A DNA stretch of 64,000 nucleotides from Terana coerulea. Lineage: Eukaryota; Basidiomycota; Agaricomycetes; Polyporales; Phanerochaetaceae. The notes below the pieces were generated by a model that had not been told where the DNA came from, ran no database searches, and worked only from the letters and a program-made list of their open reading frames with translations. Shown here one piece after another: positions 35,452 through 48,765 of this stretch. Where the stretch lies: NCBI GenBank assembly GCA_024811115.1, contig JAKOGH010000261.1:186001-250000 (forward strand), read 5' to 3'. The position numbers and the translations under genes were made by a program. Position 1 is the stretch's first letter; each line of letters begins with the position of its first letter.

Positions 35452-36814
35452 TTAGCCGCCCACATCGTCCCGATCCACATAATTGAAGCGCAGGCGGTCT
35501 TCGAACGCAGCCACAAAGACTCGCGCAGTTGTTGTTCCACCAATAGTGCCATACCGCGCTCCAGTCCGCGACCTCTGTAGGTACAGTGAACCACAAAATT
35601 CTCCAGGCCACTCAGCGCCGGGTTGGGGAGCGCCGGCTGAATTCTGCTATACGCAGTGGTCTCGGACTCCACCGCGTCGAGGTCGACAAGGTCGACGTGT
35701 AGGTTGATATGGCGGACGGTAGAAGTCAATGTTGAAAGCATAGGACCAATGTCGGCAAGACCGAATCCTAAGCCTTGTTTATCGCAGCGTAGTCGGACCT
35801 TCAACGTCAAGGACTCGAGTTTGGTGAGATTGGTGAGGCTCAAATGACGCCGCAGCATTTCCTTTACGTCGCCTTCAAAGATCGGTTTAGGAACGGTTCC
35901 CTTCGAAATCAAGAAGCGAGAAACGCACGCAGCTGGACAGACAAGCGCCAATAATATTTATTCTCAAAGAGACGACGCAGATCCAGCTCGAGATCCCTGA
36001 GCTCCCTCGCCTCCAGCGTGTCAAATAAGCCAGACAGGATTTTCAGCTCAACAGCATCCCTCCAGTGCAGCTTCAGGGTGTGTAGGTGGGGCGGGCGTGA
36101 CGCTTGCAGTGCGCAGAGAAAGCGAGCGGCGCTTGGGTACACTGACAGCTCGACGCTATTGACCGCTGCCAACCCGGGATATACGCCATCCTCCCCTAGG
36201 GAGAGGCCGTGAATCGGTGTCATGAGAACATCCTTGCCGTGAGTAAATTCGTCGATGACGAGTGTGGTGGGAGCGAAAATGTGGAATAAGCACAAGTCGG
36301 TTGCGCCTCGACGTGTGGTGATATCCCGCAGTATGAGCTCCTGGAGAGGTAGAAGTGGCCCTGCGCATGCAGTGTCGCTGGGGATATCAAGGATAGTATC
36401 GCTGACTCTTAGCGACTTCAGCTTGGGCAGGCTCTCCACGACGCGTCGCAGGACGTCCAGCTCCAGGGATAACGGACTCCCCATGAATTGGTGCAGCAGT
36501 GTTTTTGGCCTCCCTCGAATCTCCAGGACCTGCACATTGCGGAGGACCCGCGAGTCCGCGCGAAAACTCGCGGTGAATGCCTCGACGTCCCGCACTTCCC
36601 GTTCACCGCTCTGTCTGTGCCGGTTGTCAGGGAGTTGACGAGCTAAGAGGCAGACGCGGCGAAAGAGGAGCTTCCGCGCGGTAGGCTCCCAAGAGCGGCA
36701 TACGAGCGTGCATGCCGCCAGCGTTTCCTTGTCGTCATGCGCGTGCCCTATAAACATATCCACCATTTCTTGCGGGAACCATAGATCAACGGCGCCATGA
36801 GAAGTAGTGCCCAT
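35452..36814 (-). CDS. F-box protein with degenerate LRR-type C terminus
   Basis: Single-exon frame of about 454 residues after two corrections. The N terminus has an F-box-like motif (LWFPQEMVDMFIGHAHDD then LAACTLVCRSWEPTARKLLF), which normally binds Skp1 in SCF ubiquitin ligases. The rest is a set of leucine-rich segments (LPKLKSLRVSD, LPLQELILRDI, LHTLKLH, LTNLTKLESLTLKV) that would receive substrates. The frame stops early at LRAFLAS near 35918 and resumes one base out at ISKGTVPKP. A second one-base shift near 35524 leads to the end RLRFNYVDRDDVGG. Such F-box families are large and fast-turning in agaricomycetes, and a dead relative lies at 15391-15916. It could therefore be a young pseudogene, although the uniform error pattern of the window favours sequencing error. 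Confidence 0.7.
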
Positions 36815-37749
36815 ACCGAAGAGCGGGTGATGCGTGAGGTCAAGAAAGAGTGTAAGATGACTGTACGGTGATGGGGAGAGAGATTGGCTGAAGCGACCGA
36901 CTGCGAGACCGACGTACGAAACGTTCTCGGATCTTTGATACCTCGGTCCTCGTCAAACGCTCCGGGATCCATTGCCGCCATACTGTACGCGCAAAATGAG
37001 AAGGTGCGAGGTAAAGAAAATGAATACTTGGTTTCATTCGACATAAAGCTAGAACGAAGTTGGCTGGAAGCTTGCTGGGCAACCATAAGTTGAACACTCA
37101 CAAGTTGGATTCACCTCAGCCTGCGGGCGAATGACTCGGAATGAGTGCGTCAGCCAGACGCCACCATTTGATCCGACAACTCCCCCGACAATATAAGCGC
37201 CTGTGCCCAATTCGGCGCGCAGCCGCCACAATCCTGCTTTTCCGCACCAATTACTACACCAACTCCCAGGAGAAGCGGGGGAATCTCATGGGAGCAACTG
37301 AGAAAGTCGTTGAAATTTTCATCTCAAGATTTGCAATTCCAATCCTACCATTTGGTCTAACAGCTGGATGAGCCGCTTAGCACTTGCCACTGCCCACATG
37401 CCGCTCAATCCGCCAGTACTTACAGGTTCATCGGAACCCAAATTTCGTCCATGATATCGTGGACAAGTATCCGCTCATCATGTCGTGGACGTACTTTTCG
37501 CCCACGACCAGCTTGGGTAAAATGTGGTCAGAGCCTGGTGCAATACTACGCGTCCATGCACCTGTACGCAGCCGCAGCTGCACAGCCATGACATGGTGAA
37601 AGCAGCATGCTGGGTCTTTGACCTTTGATTATGTTCAAGAACACTAAATCAGTAACCTCGTAGAATAGCACAAGTCTTCTCCAGATTTTACGGTGGAAGG
37701 ACGCGTACAGGCGTCATAGAAGGAGAGTCTTGCGCAAGCACGCACGGTA
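36815..37749. other. Intergenic stretch, no gene seen
   Basis: About 930 bases between the ATG of the F-box gene and the stop of the ABC transporter. Short frames only. It includes the F-box promoter and the 3' region of the transporter gene. Confidence 0.45.
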
Positions 37750-40700
37750 TACTACACATGACCCTCGGCCATAGCGTAGAGTTCCTTCTTATCTGCACTT
37801 TCCTCAACCAGCGCACGGAGCAAACCATGCTCATTCTTCAGCAGCGCTTTCGGGGTGTCGTATTCAACAAGACGCCCGGCATCTAAAACCATCTATCATC
37901 CTAATGAGCATAGAGCAGTGAGCGAGGGAAATGCCGGTATGGACTCACAATCTTGTGGTAGTCCATGATAGTTTGCAGGCGATGTGCGACAGTGATGACA
38001 GTGACGTCGCTTTTGAGCTCATTGCGAAGCGAAGCTTGGATAACGGCGTCTGTCTCGTAGTCTGGGGATTTGAAAGTCAGTAACATGGTGATCAGTGCTG
38101 TGCCAGGAATCGCTACCGATGGCGGATGTAGCCTCATCGAGAATGAGGAGTTTGCTCTGGCGCACGATAGCTCTAGCAAGCGCAACGATCTGTCGTTGAC
38201 CAACGGAGAGGTTACTGCCCCCACTGGCGATTTCGGTATCCAGGGTCACCCTGTTCTCGTCGGATAGCTTTTGCAAGGAGAAGAGTCCGGCGGCGCGGAG
38301 GGCATCATTGAGCACGGAATCGTCATACTGCCCAAACAAATCCAAGTTGTGACGGAGAGAGCCGCTCAAGAGCTCAGGCTACGGCGTTGCGCTTAGTAAG
38401 ACTGGGATGCTGTAGAGCGGCGACACTTACTGCTTGCGGGATGATCGTGACGTTTGACCGCAGTGAGTCGAGATTCAGAGAGTTCGTGGGAATGCCATCG
38501 TAGATAACGGTGCCGTCGGTATGAATGCAGCGAAGCAGGGCAAGTGTAAGCGTCGACTTCCCAGAACCAGTGCGACCCACTGTGATACGATATCAGTTTC
38601 AACTGTGCAAAGTATGAGGACAAGTCGACGCACCAACACCGACACGTTCTCCGGCTTTTGCATGGAAGGAAACATCTTGTAGAACCTTGGGGCCGTCGAA
38701 GGAGTACCGTGCCGACAGGTTTTCCACGCGAAGGTCACCGCTGGATGGCCAATAGGCCGGAGGCGCGCCGGCATCCTTGGGCTCGGGCTCTTGATCAATG
38801 ATAAGATATTGCTGAATTCGTTCCAAGCTGTTGCCGTTGACTGAAGCGGCAGTGAGCATAGCACACACATATATAGTTCAATGCACATACCTTCGAGGTT
38901 GTTGTACAGATACACCAGCCACAGGATTCTCTCGCTGAACGTGACTAGGGAGTCATCAGCCGACCGCGCATCTCAGCTTTACGCACTGACTTACCAGCCA
39001 TGCTCAATACGAAACCAATGATGGAAGCGTCTCGTGTGACATTTCCATAAACGAGATAGAAAGCCAAGGTGACAATAAACAGCTGGCCTAAAGCGTCAAG
39101 GCGCGAGCTGGCCCATCTGGAGTACTTATCAGACCCACACCAGCCTGAGGAGGGTTATCTTAGACAACGCACCTGTTCATGTTGTCAAAGGTCCTGGAGA
39201 CACGTGCATAGAGGTCAATACGCCTAGTAGTCTCAGTCTTGAAAGCTTGCTGGGCACCATAAGCTCTGATCGACGCTGCATATCATATGCATTAGTGAAG
39301 AAAATCACTCTCAGAGAAGGCGTTGCACGACTACTCACTGAGCCCCGATATAGTACTGCTAAAAATCCCCAGCAGTAGAGCATGAGTTGTAGACATTTCG
39401 CGTTTGACGGATAATTGGCCCTTGAGGTAGACATTACCCAAGTAAACTCCAAAAGCAGCAAGAAACGCTGCAGGCAATAGGAACGCGGGGGCGAATACGA
39501 CCACAGCACCAAGCTTCATGAGCAATGTGATCGAGATGGACACTGGACACGAATCATAAGCCAAGGAACCAGTTGGCGTATGAGACACTCAAATACTCAC
39601 CGACGCCCATAAATGACCTTGGAACCTCGCCATCGACTGTTAATCATTAGTATCATCGTCCCTCGAGATGTAATCGACATGTGCTTACTGGCTTGAATGT
39701 CTTTTGTGCATCGAGCAATAATTCTGGCGACTGGTGTGACATCCAACCACCTAAGTTGAGTTTCAGACATTGTTCACCCCTGCGAACAGTCGATTCGTAC
39801 CTGAAAGTGCTGTGCAATAAGGACTTCATAAGCTGCGCGTGAATGGAGCGGCCAGCGCGAATGCCTCCGTAGAGGTGCACAATGAACGAGTACACATCTG
39901 TGACGATGTCAAAAGCCACGATGATACCGTAAATTCCCAGGTAACTGTAAAACTTCGCATCAGCATAGGAATCGCTAGGAAAGTCAAAAACGTACTAGGG
40001 GACGTTAACATCTCTAGTATTGTGAAGAGTGTACTGACGCGCCCAGTAACCCATCCACCATACTTCCAATACTGTGGCAAAATGCGATGCGACATGTCCC
40101 AATAGGTACTGTGACCAAAAAGAATTGGCCGCTTCCCGCCCATGCTATGTAAGAAAAGTTTGACTGTAATGTACAGTTTAGTTGACATTGCATGCAAATC
40201 GGGCAAGTTGAAGGCTTACATGCATCCCAGCTGACATACCCCTCGGCGATTTCCTCGGCAACGGTCAATTTGCCTACATCTGCAGGCGCACCCGTAGGAT
40301 TACCCTCACCATCTGCAGTAGCATCCTCGGCTGCGTCAAGTTCGATAGCCTCCTCTTCATGCTGGAACTCTTCTGCCAACGCGCTGTTCTTACTGAGTGC
40401 CTCACGCACGGAGCCTTGGCTGACAATGTGGCCGTCTGCGAGGGAGATGACAAAATCGGCGATAGGGCTCGCCAATGCGACATTGTGGGTCTGTGGCAAT
40501 CTTTTTAGTTGATGTCTGCAGGAGATCAAGAGAGATAGTCACTCACCACAAGTAGCACTGTACGGCCGCGCAGAAGGTCTCCTTGGAAGCACTTATCAAC
40601 AACCCAGCGCGCAGTGTGCACATCCTACCAAATTGTCAGCGAATTGTTAGCCTATGGCTGACCAAATCTCATGTTTAATGACTCGAGTTACATACCAGTG

Positions 40701-43700
40701 CTGCGAGCACGTCATCCAACAGCAATGTCTGAGCGGATGAATAAACGGCCCGTGCAAGTGTGATGCGAGCCTTTTGCCCGCCGCTGAAGTGCAGTTCAGA
40801 ATTAGTAGCTGCATCGCGGGTCTGCCGGTTACTGCGTACCTAAGGGTGATTCCCTTTTCACCAATCTCGGTCGCATCTCCCGCTTCGAACAAGCTGATGT
40901 CACGGGTCAGACCACACTGGTGAATCACTACGTACGATGTATTAGCATATGACCAGACATATGCATGTACAAAGCAGGTCTCACCCTTTTGTAGCGCTGC
41001 TCGTCATACGGTGCCCCAAATAAGATATTTTCTTTGATTGTCTCATTCTGGACCCAGCTCTCCTGCGCAGCATACGCAACACCTCCGTCCCTGCTAAGGC
41101 TCACCCAAGATTCTGGGCCGAGTGGCATGTAGTGCATCTCGCCGAGCAGCGCCATGAGCACGGACGTCTTGCCAGAACCGGTGGGGCCAACAATGAGATT
41201 GAATGTGCCCCTTTGGAAGGTGACCTCGTCGCCAATGCGAAGGCGGAAGTTCTGCCGCGAAGGAGTGAGTGTTCCGTCGTCTGCCTCGATCGCCCACGAG
41301 AAGTTGGCCCGCCCGAACCCGATTTCGCCGGCGTGCTCCGCGGAAGAGTCGACGATGACTTCTCTGGAGGGTGTTTCGGTGAAAGCGTCCAAGAGCTCAG
41401 TCTGTGGAAGTATTGAAGCTGAGAATACAGTCGCAATCAAGGGTGAGGAATGGTTGGCGTACGTTACGTAGGAAGTCTTCTACACGATTCAAGGAGACTT
41501 TGGCTAGTGAAAGGGTAGTAAGCACAAGCTCCCATGTTTGATAAACGTGCATTACCATCAATTAAGCCGGGAACCATCTGCATAATCCTAAATAATTGGC
41601 CTCGCAGGAGGTCGAATGCTGTCCCGGACGAGAACACAATTGCAGCGGACAACTCTTTCTTCATCACCAGAGTCTAACAATCCCATTGTCAGTTCTCCGC
41701 TCACGAGCGCAAATGATCTAGTGCATACGTAGACTGCGTACGTGACCACCATGTGAACAAGCGGAATTACGGTGCTTTTACGGCCAATTTAGCGGAACTA
41801 TTTGATGCAAATCAGGTTAGACTCACTTGACTATGCCATTGGTGAGCGCAAGTGCCTTTCGTCGAAAGATGAACTTCAGCTCTGCGTCTCGCTTCCGAGC
41901 GACGGTCTCCTCCACCCGGCCTTCCCAACCAAAGAGCTTGATCATGCGGAGGACCGACATAACTTCCGTAACGCTTTGCACACGGCTGTCGGTCGAGTTC
42001 ATCTTATCCTTCTGCACTCGATTCATCAGCGAGGCGACTCTGGCCGGAACGGGGATGAGAGCGATCATGACAGCCAGGCCAACAAGCGAACTACCAGTGA
42101 TGTCAGTAGTACGAACCGCTAGGATGAAATCATGGACAAACCTCCAGCCAAGTACCTCGTAAAGGAACCATACTCCTAAGATAGACGTAAGGGGGGCAGA
42201 TAGAACTATTGCAGGAGCCTTAGCAGGTGAGGGATACCTCCACGTATGCCGACAACTCACCAACAAATAAGAAGTCGCGGCCCCCAGTGATGTTATCTAA
42301 GTCGCTTGTAGCCAGGTTATTGATCTTCCCAATGAGATTTTGCCCCTGTGCCTCCGACTTGTCGCCGTCCTTGTCTTCCGATGGAGTAGAATCAGATGAA
42401 ATAGCGGTAGCAGTCGTGGCAGTGGACGCATCCGCCGTTGTTTGTGAGTGAACCGTGTCTCCGTCTTCTCCGTTATCCTCAACCACGGCTTCGGGGGTAT
42501 CAGAAGCCTTGACGTTGCTTCCGGAAGGGCTTGCCGAGCCAGGGAGGCTTGTCTTCCTTTCGGATGTCTCGGCCTTGAATCGTATGCGGAGCGAATGGTC
42601 AAAGAGCAGCGACGTGATGATTGCCTCAGCGCGCACAAGGGATCGCACCTAGAGAGACTGAGAAGAACTGCGCATATATGAAGGTCTTCACTCACGGAGA
42701 GGAACACATAGAGTTGGAAGCAAGTTGAGTCAAGCAGTGGGCCCAGCCCAAGCCACAGGATCCATACCCATGGCTTGATGACCGCATTCTCTCCTCCACT
42801 TTCGAGGTAGCTGCAGCGCGCGCTCAGTACGGGATAGACTAGCCAATTATTAGTCCTCACGTCAACAACCGATTGGTACCAATAGGCGTCGCTAGCTTTC
42901 CGGCTGCCTGTAAAACTTGTGGATTTAGCGGTCATTTTTATGTGGATGAAATACGCACGACTAAAATCAGTAAAATGGCTTGGTAGAAGTACGAGTCGCT
43001 GAATACCCTCAGGAGGCCGATGAACAAGCTGCCCTTCTTCGCTCCAGAGAACACGTCCAGGATCTGCAGGTCACAGTGAGCTAATAATTATACGTTGGCA
43101 AGGGTTCATGTACTGGGTATGCTTGCTTTACGAGGTTGTTACACGCGTCATAGTCGCACAGGGGTGGCAGTTCGTTGACAGACATATGTTTGACGCGACG
43201 ACCTTGCCAGATCGTCGGTGCAATCCATAAGTACGTCAAAAATCCGAATATCGAGGCTGTTTGCTCAGGATTCATCACCGGCATTGGATACTACAGATAT
43301 ATGCGTAAGTGTGCGAGACAAACGTGTTGGTCATTCTGAGCACTCACCGCGGGATCATACGGAATATAAGGGTACGGCTCGAGCATCGGCTCGGCAAAAC
43401 CAACAACTCCAGCAAGCGCAACCTTTGCCCACATGATCTTGCCCTCATGTAAGTCCAAGGGACTCAGGGTGAATGTCATGAGCGGCCAAATGTCACGGTA
43501 AGCGTACATAGCAAACACTGGGAAAGTGACAAGGGAGAGGTGTCGGGATATGACCAAACCATTGCGAGCCGACGAGACTGCGTTGAAACCCGCCAAAATA
43601 GAGGCATAGCCCTGGTAAGATGCTTGAAATCCGGGTCTCATAATGATAGTAGCAAGAGACTTACAAGCACGGCGACTTGAGAGATACTAAACCAATTCCA

Positions 43701-44102
43701 CCTCGAATCCGAAGCAGTAAAGAGTTCCAGGCCAAGAAGAGCCAGGACACCAACCAGACGAGCAAACTTGAAGACAAAGATGGTTCGACTGCCTATCCTC
43801 TCGAAGAACGCTCCTTTGGTTGGTTCATCCTTGGCAGTCGCGCTTTCCCCCGAAAAACGCAGTAACGGCTTTGATGTACATGCTTGGTGCAGAGCAAGAG
43901 TAATGACGGATGCTGCAGCGACGTATGAAGGCCAGACAACGTATGACGAGATGTGCGAGGGCCAATTGTTGGTCGCGCTGAGTCCAGAGTTCCGTTTGAG
44001 CAACCTGCGGTCGGTGTTGTAGGGCGCTTCTCACCTTGCACTCGCACCACCACCGTCGAACGCAGTGGACAGCACGACCTGCTGCTCTCCTCTAAAATCC
44101 AT
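37750..44102 (-). CDS. Full-length ABCC (MRP-like) transporter
   Basis: Roughly 6.3 kb with many introns. Start: [10 protein letters not shown] (exon 44035-44102), a 57-nt intron, then [19 protein letters not shown] from 43977. The first membrane helices (about 43080-43980) form the extra TMD0 typical of ABCC proteins. TMD1 lies at about 41.5-43 kb. NBD1 has Walker A GPTGSGKT (~41165-41190), LSGGQ (split by an intron near 40785) and Walker [13 protein letters not shown] (~40700). An acidic linker follows, then TMD2 (~39.0-40.1 kb) and NBD2: Walker [10 protein letters not shown] (~38551-38579), signature LSVGQ (~38190-38215), Walker [13 protein letters not shown] (~38125-38150). The end is LYAMAEGHV. 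Family members export conjugates and drugs across the plasma or vacuolar membrane with ATP; the substrate is not predictable. Not every exon was fixed. Confidence 0.88.
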
Positions 44103-44956
44103 GGTCGTGGCAGACTGAAAAAGAATCACCTTGTGCCATCTGAAACTTCACCATACTTAAGTGTACGAGCTCGATCACACGCCTGGGCTGATTGGCTTGT
44201 ATTTGATTCCAGGCATGCCGTGCACTGTGCTCTGCGGGGAATCACAGGGCATCACTCACGACAGTCCACCAAGTGAGTTTGGTTTTGGCCGTTGGCTTGG
44301 CAACAGAATGATCGCACCAAATGTCGCTGAAAGGCTCTGAGGTCTTATTCTGTGAGTACCTACTACCGAGTTCATGTATCCTATTTAGTCTGCTAACCTC
44401 ATATGCTGATAGAACGTTGGAACCTTCCAAGTTCATGACATTAGTAAGTTGACTTATCGTTCGCGTCTGTGATCATAGAAGCTCATCCTCCAGCAGATCG
44501 TAACGATTACGATTGTCAGCATGAAACACCTCGGCACTCATACAAGCTTCTGATCGGCGCGATTCGATGGGCAACATCTGTCAAGACCTGTGTACCAACA
44601 GCAGTCTCATGCAAAGTGGCTCCTTGAAGTTCACACCCATCTCACAGTTCCAGCAAGGCATCTCGGCAAACGCAACGATTCTTTACCGTAAGGCGTGGAA
44701 CAGGCTTTCCTGATATGCATACATGTGCTTTCCAACTGGGCAGTAATTAGACTCATGGCGGCATGGCCAAAGGGTGAATTGAATATCTCAGAAAAGGCAT
44801 CACAAGTACAGCAATCTCAGGCTGACAATGCGCATTGGGGACTATTACATATCGTCACACAATAAGTATACATACCAATACCAATATACGTTACGCGAAC
44901 AAGATCATTCTGGCACAGTGCCATACAACACGGCGCCGCATAGTTTCGAGACCACG
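44103..44956. other. Intergenic stretch, no gene seen
   Basis: About 850 bases upstream of the ABC transporter and downstream of the polyproline protein gene. No supported coding frame or RNA gene. Confidence 0.45.
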
Positions 44957-47945
44957 CTACACAGGTATCCGCCGGGATTGTGGCTCTGCCCGCCGCTGTT
45001 GGCGGACTCTGTCGATGCGCGCCCGCACACGTTCCTGCGCACCCTGAACGTATCCTTCACCCATATACACCGGTTCGCCAGCGCCACCACCTCGCGCGAG
45101 GAAGCCGCCCTGCATGTCTTTCGAGCCGACTCCCACAAGGATGCCGTCCTCTAGGCCATGCTCGTACGAATCGTCGTCACCTTGTTCCCAAAGACGGTCG
45201 CCTGCACGCTGAAGCTCGGCATCCAGCGTGCGCCGTCTACGTAAATGGGGAGACTGCTCGTGGCTGGCATCGACAGGAGAGGGTGGCTCGTCGACTGAAT
45301 GGCTGACTTCACGGCGAGGAATAGGCAGGCTACGTGAGGGTTTCGCGGTCTGTACAGCCGACTTCTGTTGCTTCTTCTTCTTGGGTGGTAAAAGAGGGAC
45401 AGATACGGGTGACCCCCAAGACAACGACTGGTTCGCTAAAGAGGACATAGACTGATCAAAGAGGTTCGACTGGTCGGGCTGGAGGCGAAGGGGTTGTATT
45501 CGGAGCGTTGCGCGGGATTTGCGGGGCGGACGGGGTTTCTGCGTCGCAACAGCAGGCATAGGCGAACTTGGCGGACGTTTCGCGAAGGCATCTCCAGGCG
45601 AAGACGATTTTCGCTCATGTTGACGTGGGGGGTGCGCAGGAGATTGTGGTATTTGTACGTGTGGCGCGCGAACTACAGACGATTGAGCGTCGACTCCATG
45701 TTCTGCTTCATCGACTAGGTCGATTATCTCGGGTAGGCGGTCGACGTAGGGAGTGTCCGGTTTGCCAAGAGACTGACGCATTTGACGGCGTGGCGGGGTT
45801 GGTGGGCGGCGCGGTGGGGTTGGTGGCAGTTCTACGTCACCATGCTCGTCGTTGTCGTTGTCCGAGCATAATGAAGGCGTGGTCACGTCCGTATCCGTAG
45901 CAGACACTGATGGCCAAGTGCGGTTGCCATGGGTGAATGGGTTATGGTCGAAGATAGTTGAGGAACTCGACGGGGCGGAGGATGTACTAATGTCAGAAGC
46001 AGTGAGGGAAGACTCCGTCACGACGCGTTTCGACATTGCTCCTGAAACGTAGGCATTATTATAGGAATTCCATAGATTGTAGCGCATATACATACCTTTC
46101 TGCGAGGTTTCACTTTGCTCTGTCTCGTCTCTCTTCCGCTTTTGTCCGACCTGAGCATCCAACTCAGAGAAGGACTTTCTCCGCGCCATTTCCTTCAAAA
46201 GCGCTCTCCCTTTCCCAGCGGCGAGAGATTGGGCCAAGCTTGTCCGTTCCTTATCCGAGCTCAACGGAGGAGCCAGCGTCCCACTAACCTTCTTCAACTT
46301 TGCGCTTTTCACCTCTGTGAGGAACGCGCCCATCTTCTCCGAAGGTAAGTTGACCGACGACCTGCCTATCCGTTGCATCTTCATGGTAGACTTGGACAGC
46401 GGCGGGGCGTTGATAGGATTGATGGGGGCCTCAACCGGTGGTCCTAGCTTTCTCAAAGCTGCACGGGCAGATACCAGGAATGCGTCTGTGTGCGCTGTTG
46501 ACATCCCCGTGTTTTGACTACGGATGCCCGCCACCGTGACGGGAGCAGCAGCGGTACGCGGGTGGGATACTGACATCGGAGGTGGTGGAGGTGGAGGCGG
46601 TGGTGGAGGCGCGGGGGGAGGCATGAGGGCTCTTGCAACACTGCTCGCTCGACGATCTTCAAGCTAGACAACAATGAGCACTGTAGTACGGTTTCATGTG
46701 AGAAGCACGCACCTGCTTTCGAAGTAACAAAATCTCCGCTTCAAGCTCCCTTATGCGCTCTTTATCTCTCTCTCGTTCCTCCAACATTATACTCGTTTCT
46801 GTCACGTCGCCCATATCCACTTCCTTCCGCCATTGCTCTTCACGCACCTCGCGCAACTCCTGCTCCTTACCACGAACCCGCAGTATCTGCGAATCATCCG
46901 CCTCTTCAGGGGAGTCGTCGTCTGTTTCGACGGCTCTCTGCTTTCCTTTCGCCTTAGCAGATAATGCAGTTGCAGAAGGCTGCTCTGGCGTATCCAGCAG
47001 CAGGCGTCGGGGAGCAACGGTCTTAGCCGAGATAGGAGATTCAGGAGTGGGTGAGGATCGAGGTGACGGAATGTGAAAGTCTTCGAGAAACCGTCTTGCA
47101 TCTTCCGTGTTGGCAGTAATTCTCGCAGGGTTGGCAGGAGTCTGGCCCGTACCGACGAATGGGTTCTCCTCATCGTTTTCTAAGTCAGGCAGCTGGCTGA
47201 CTTCGGCAATAGATTCCAGCGTAGGTGCGACAGTAATAGGTGCCCTCGCCTCGCTGGACCCAGTCCCGAAATGAACCTGGCGGCCACTGGTCCTTGAAGT
47301 TGGGACAGGGGTCGGATCCGGTTCGAGCGAGGCTGAGCGAGGGAACAACGAGCCGGGCATCGTAGCAATGATGCGTTTGCGCCGGGGAAGAGGGACATTG
47401 GATGGAGAAGATTGCGCATTGTTGACCTGCGTATAGACAGCCCTCTCAGAGGGTTCAGGAACATCTCGTCGCTGGGTCGAAACCTGTGTGTGGGATGGGC
47501 CTGTGGTAGAAACCTTCAGCGTGCGTGAGGAGATAGACACGTTTCTCGTAGTTTCATTTAGAGATTCTGTGTCTTCGGCGACCCTCCTCTTGGCCTCTTG
47601 TCTCCTTGTCTTCCGCCTGGCACCTTGTATCTCGGTCCCCTTCTCTCCTCTCTCTCGCGTGGAGAACGTTCTCTTCCTCCTCGTGTTCTCCGCACCGTTC
47701 TTCGGTTGAGCATCTAGCTTGATGCGCGACGACGACGCGCGGGGGATTTCCTACAGCCATAGAGTGTATGCATTTAGTCCCGGATCGTGGTTGAACATTT
47801 TGATGGAAGAGCTGACCTTGACTGGGGGCTCTCCGCCTGTCGCGGTTGCCACAAATGACTCGATTTCTCGCGAGACAAAACTAAAAACATTGGATAGAAG
47901 GCCTGAGCTGGACGGTTGTGAAGGGTCTCGCTGGTTCGCGGCCAT
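44957..47945 (-). CDS. 939-residue polyproline/WH2-like hypothetical protein
   Basis: Four exons, 47817-47945, 46713-47750, 46096-46663, 44957-46041; all phases agree and no frame repair is needed. N terminus: a hydrophobic-tinged start (LLSNVFSFVSREIESFV), then about 200 basic/Ser-rich residues. A coiled coil near 46715-46810 (MLEERERDKERIRELEAEIL) precedes a run of eleven prolines (46575-46620). Two short helices follow that resemble WH2 actin-binding motifs (MGAFLTEVKSAKLKKV; ALLKEMARRKSF). The C-terminal half is Ser/Pro-rich with basic patches (PPKKKKQQKS). Polyproline next to WH2-like helices suggests an actin-organising protein of the verprolin type. The helices are only loose matches, so a nuclear or kinetochore role is not excluded. 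Confidence 0.65.
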
Positions 47946-48765
47946 GGTGGAGGTGTGAGTAGCGAGCTTGTGACTGCCCAACGTGTGACAAGTGTATCAT
48001 CCAGAAATGGTTGCGATGTTCTCACGCTTGCTTATGAGCAACAGCCGCGTCATGCCCAAATATGGTAATGGCCTTGTGGCGTTTTTCGGAATCTTGCTGA
48101 CTTTGTGGTAATTCGATGCGTTGTCGTGGGCTTAGACTGCGAGTTGCACTGTTAACATGCATCTGTGGTCTTTATTCAGGTTCCATTGAGGCACTTTGAG
48201 TAGCTCTTCCGCGGTAGGTTCTGTAACATATGCCCACTGTTGTCTGGTTTACCGCCCGCTCCCTGATTTAACATCGTCGCATTGTCATGACATGCTTCGC
48301 ATCTGCTTCAACAGGAGAGAAAGAGCGATAGGCTGCTCTGGCCAAATCAAAGCTTTGATGACACTTACTACCCAAAAGCTGCATGATATGGAAAGCGCAC
48401 CTGGTAGAACCACACATTGCGTCAATGGGAACCAGGTATAGTTTCTCTTCCGAACAACAGACGAGACAAATTTCAACGCCTCGAGCGCACATTAGAAGAA
48501 TATAGAGGAGGCCTTCCAATTGTTGTGCCTCCGTCATTCCAAGCTTGTCCAGTGGTAAACGGGTTGAGAGCTTGCACTATAGGAACTGTGAAGAGGACCA
48601 GGTGTCTCCAAACGAAGTATAGGTGAAGACGAATGTGTATCGTGACATACAAGTTAGCGAACACTTAGCGAATATATAGGAGTCCGTGAGATCGTGGCCG
48701 GAACGGTGAGGACAGCAACATCAGCCAATAAGTCATCTGTACAGTTCATGCCTTCTCGTCATCCA
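47946..48765. other. Intergenic stretch, no gene seen
   Basis: About 820 bases between the ATG of the polyproline gene and the stop of the four-helix membrane protein. Only short unsupported frames. Confidence 0.45.

Noticed and set aside
44000..44035. A 30-nt intron at the start of the ABC transporter
   Set aside because: Too short. A 57-nt intron ending at 43978 uses the same donor, a good acceptor, and keeps frame.
47554..47760. Apparent frameshift in exon 2 of the polyproline gene
   Set aside because: Recounting the GA-rich stretch near 47650 showed the exon is open in a single frame throughout, so no indel is needed.
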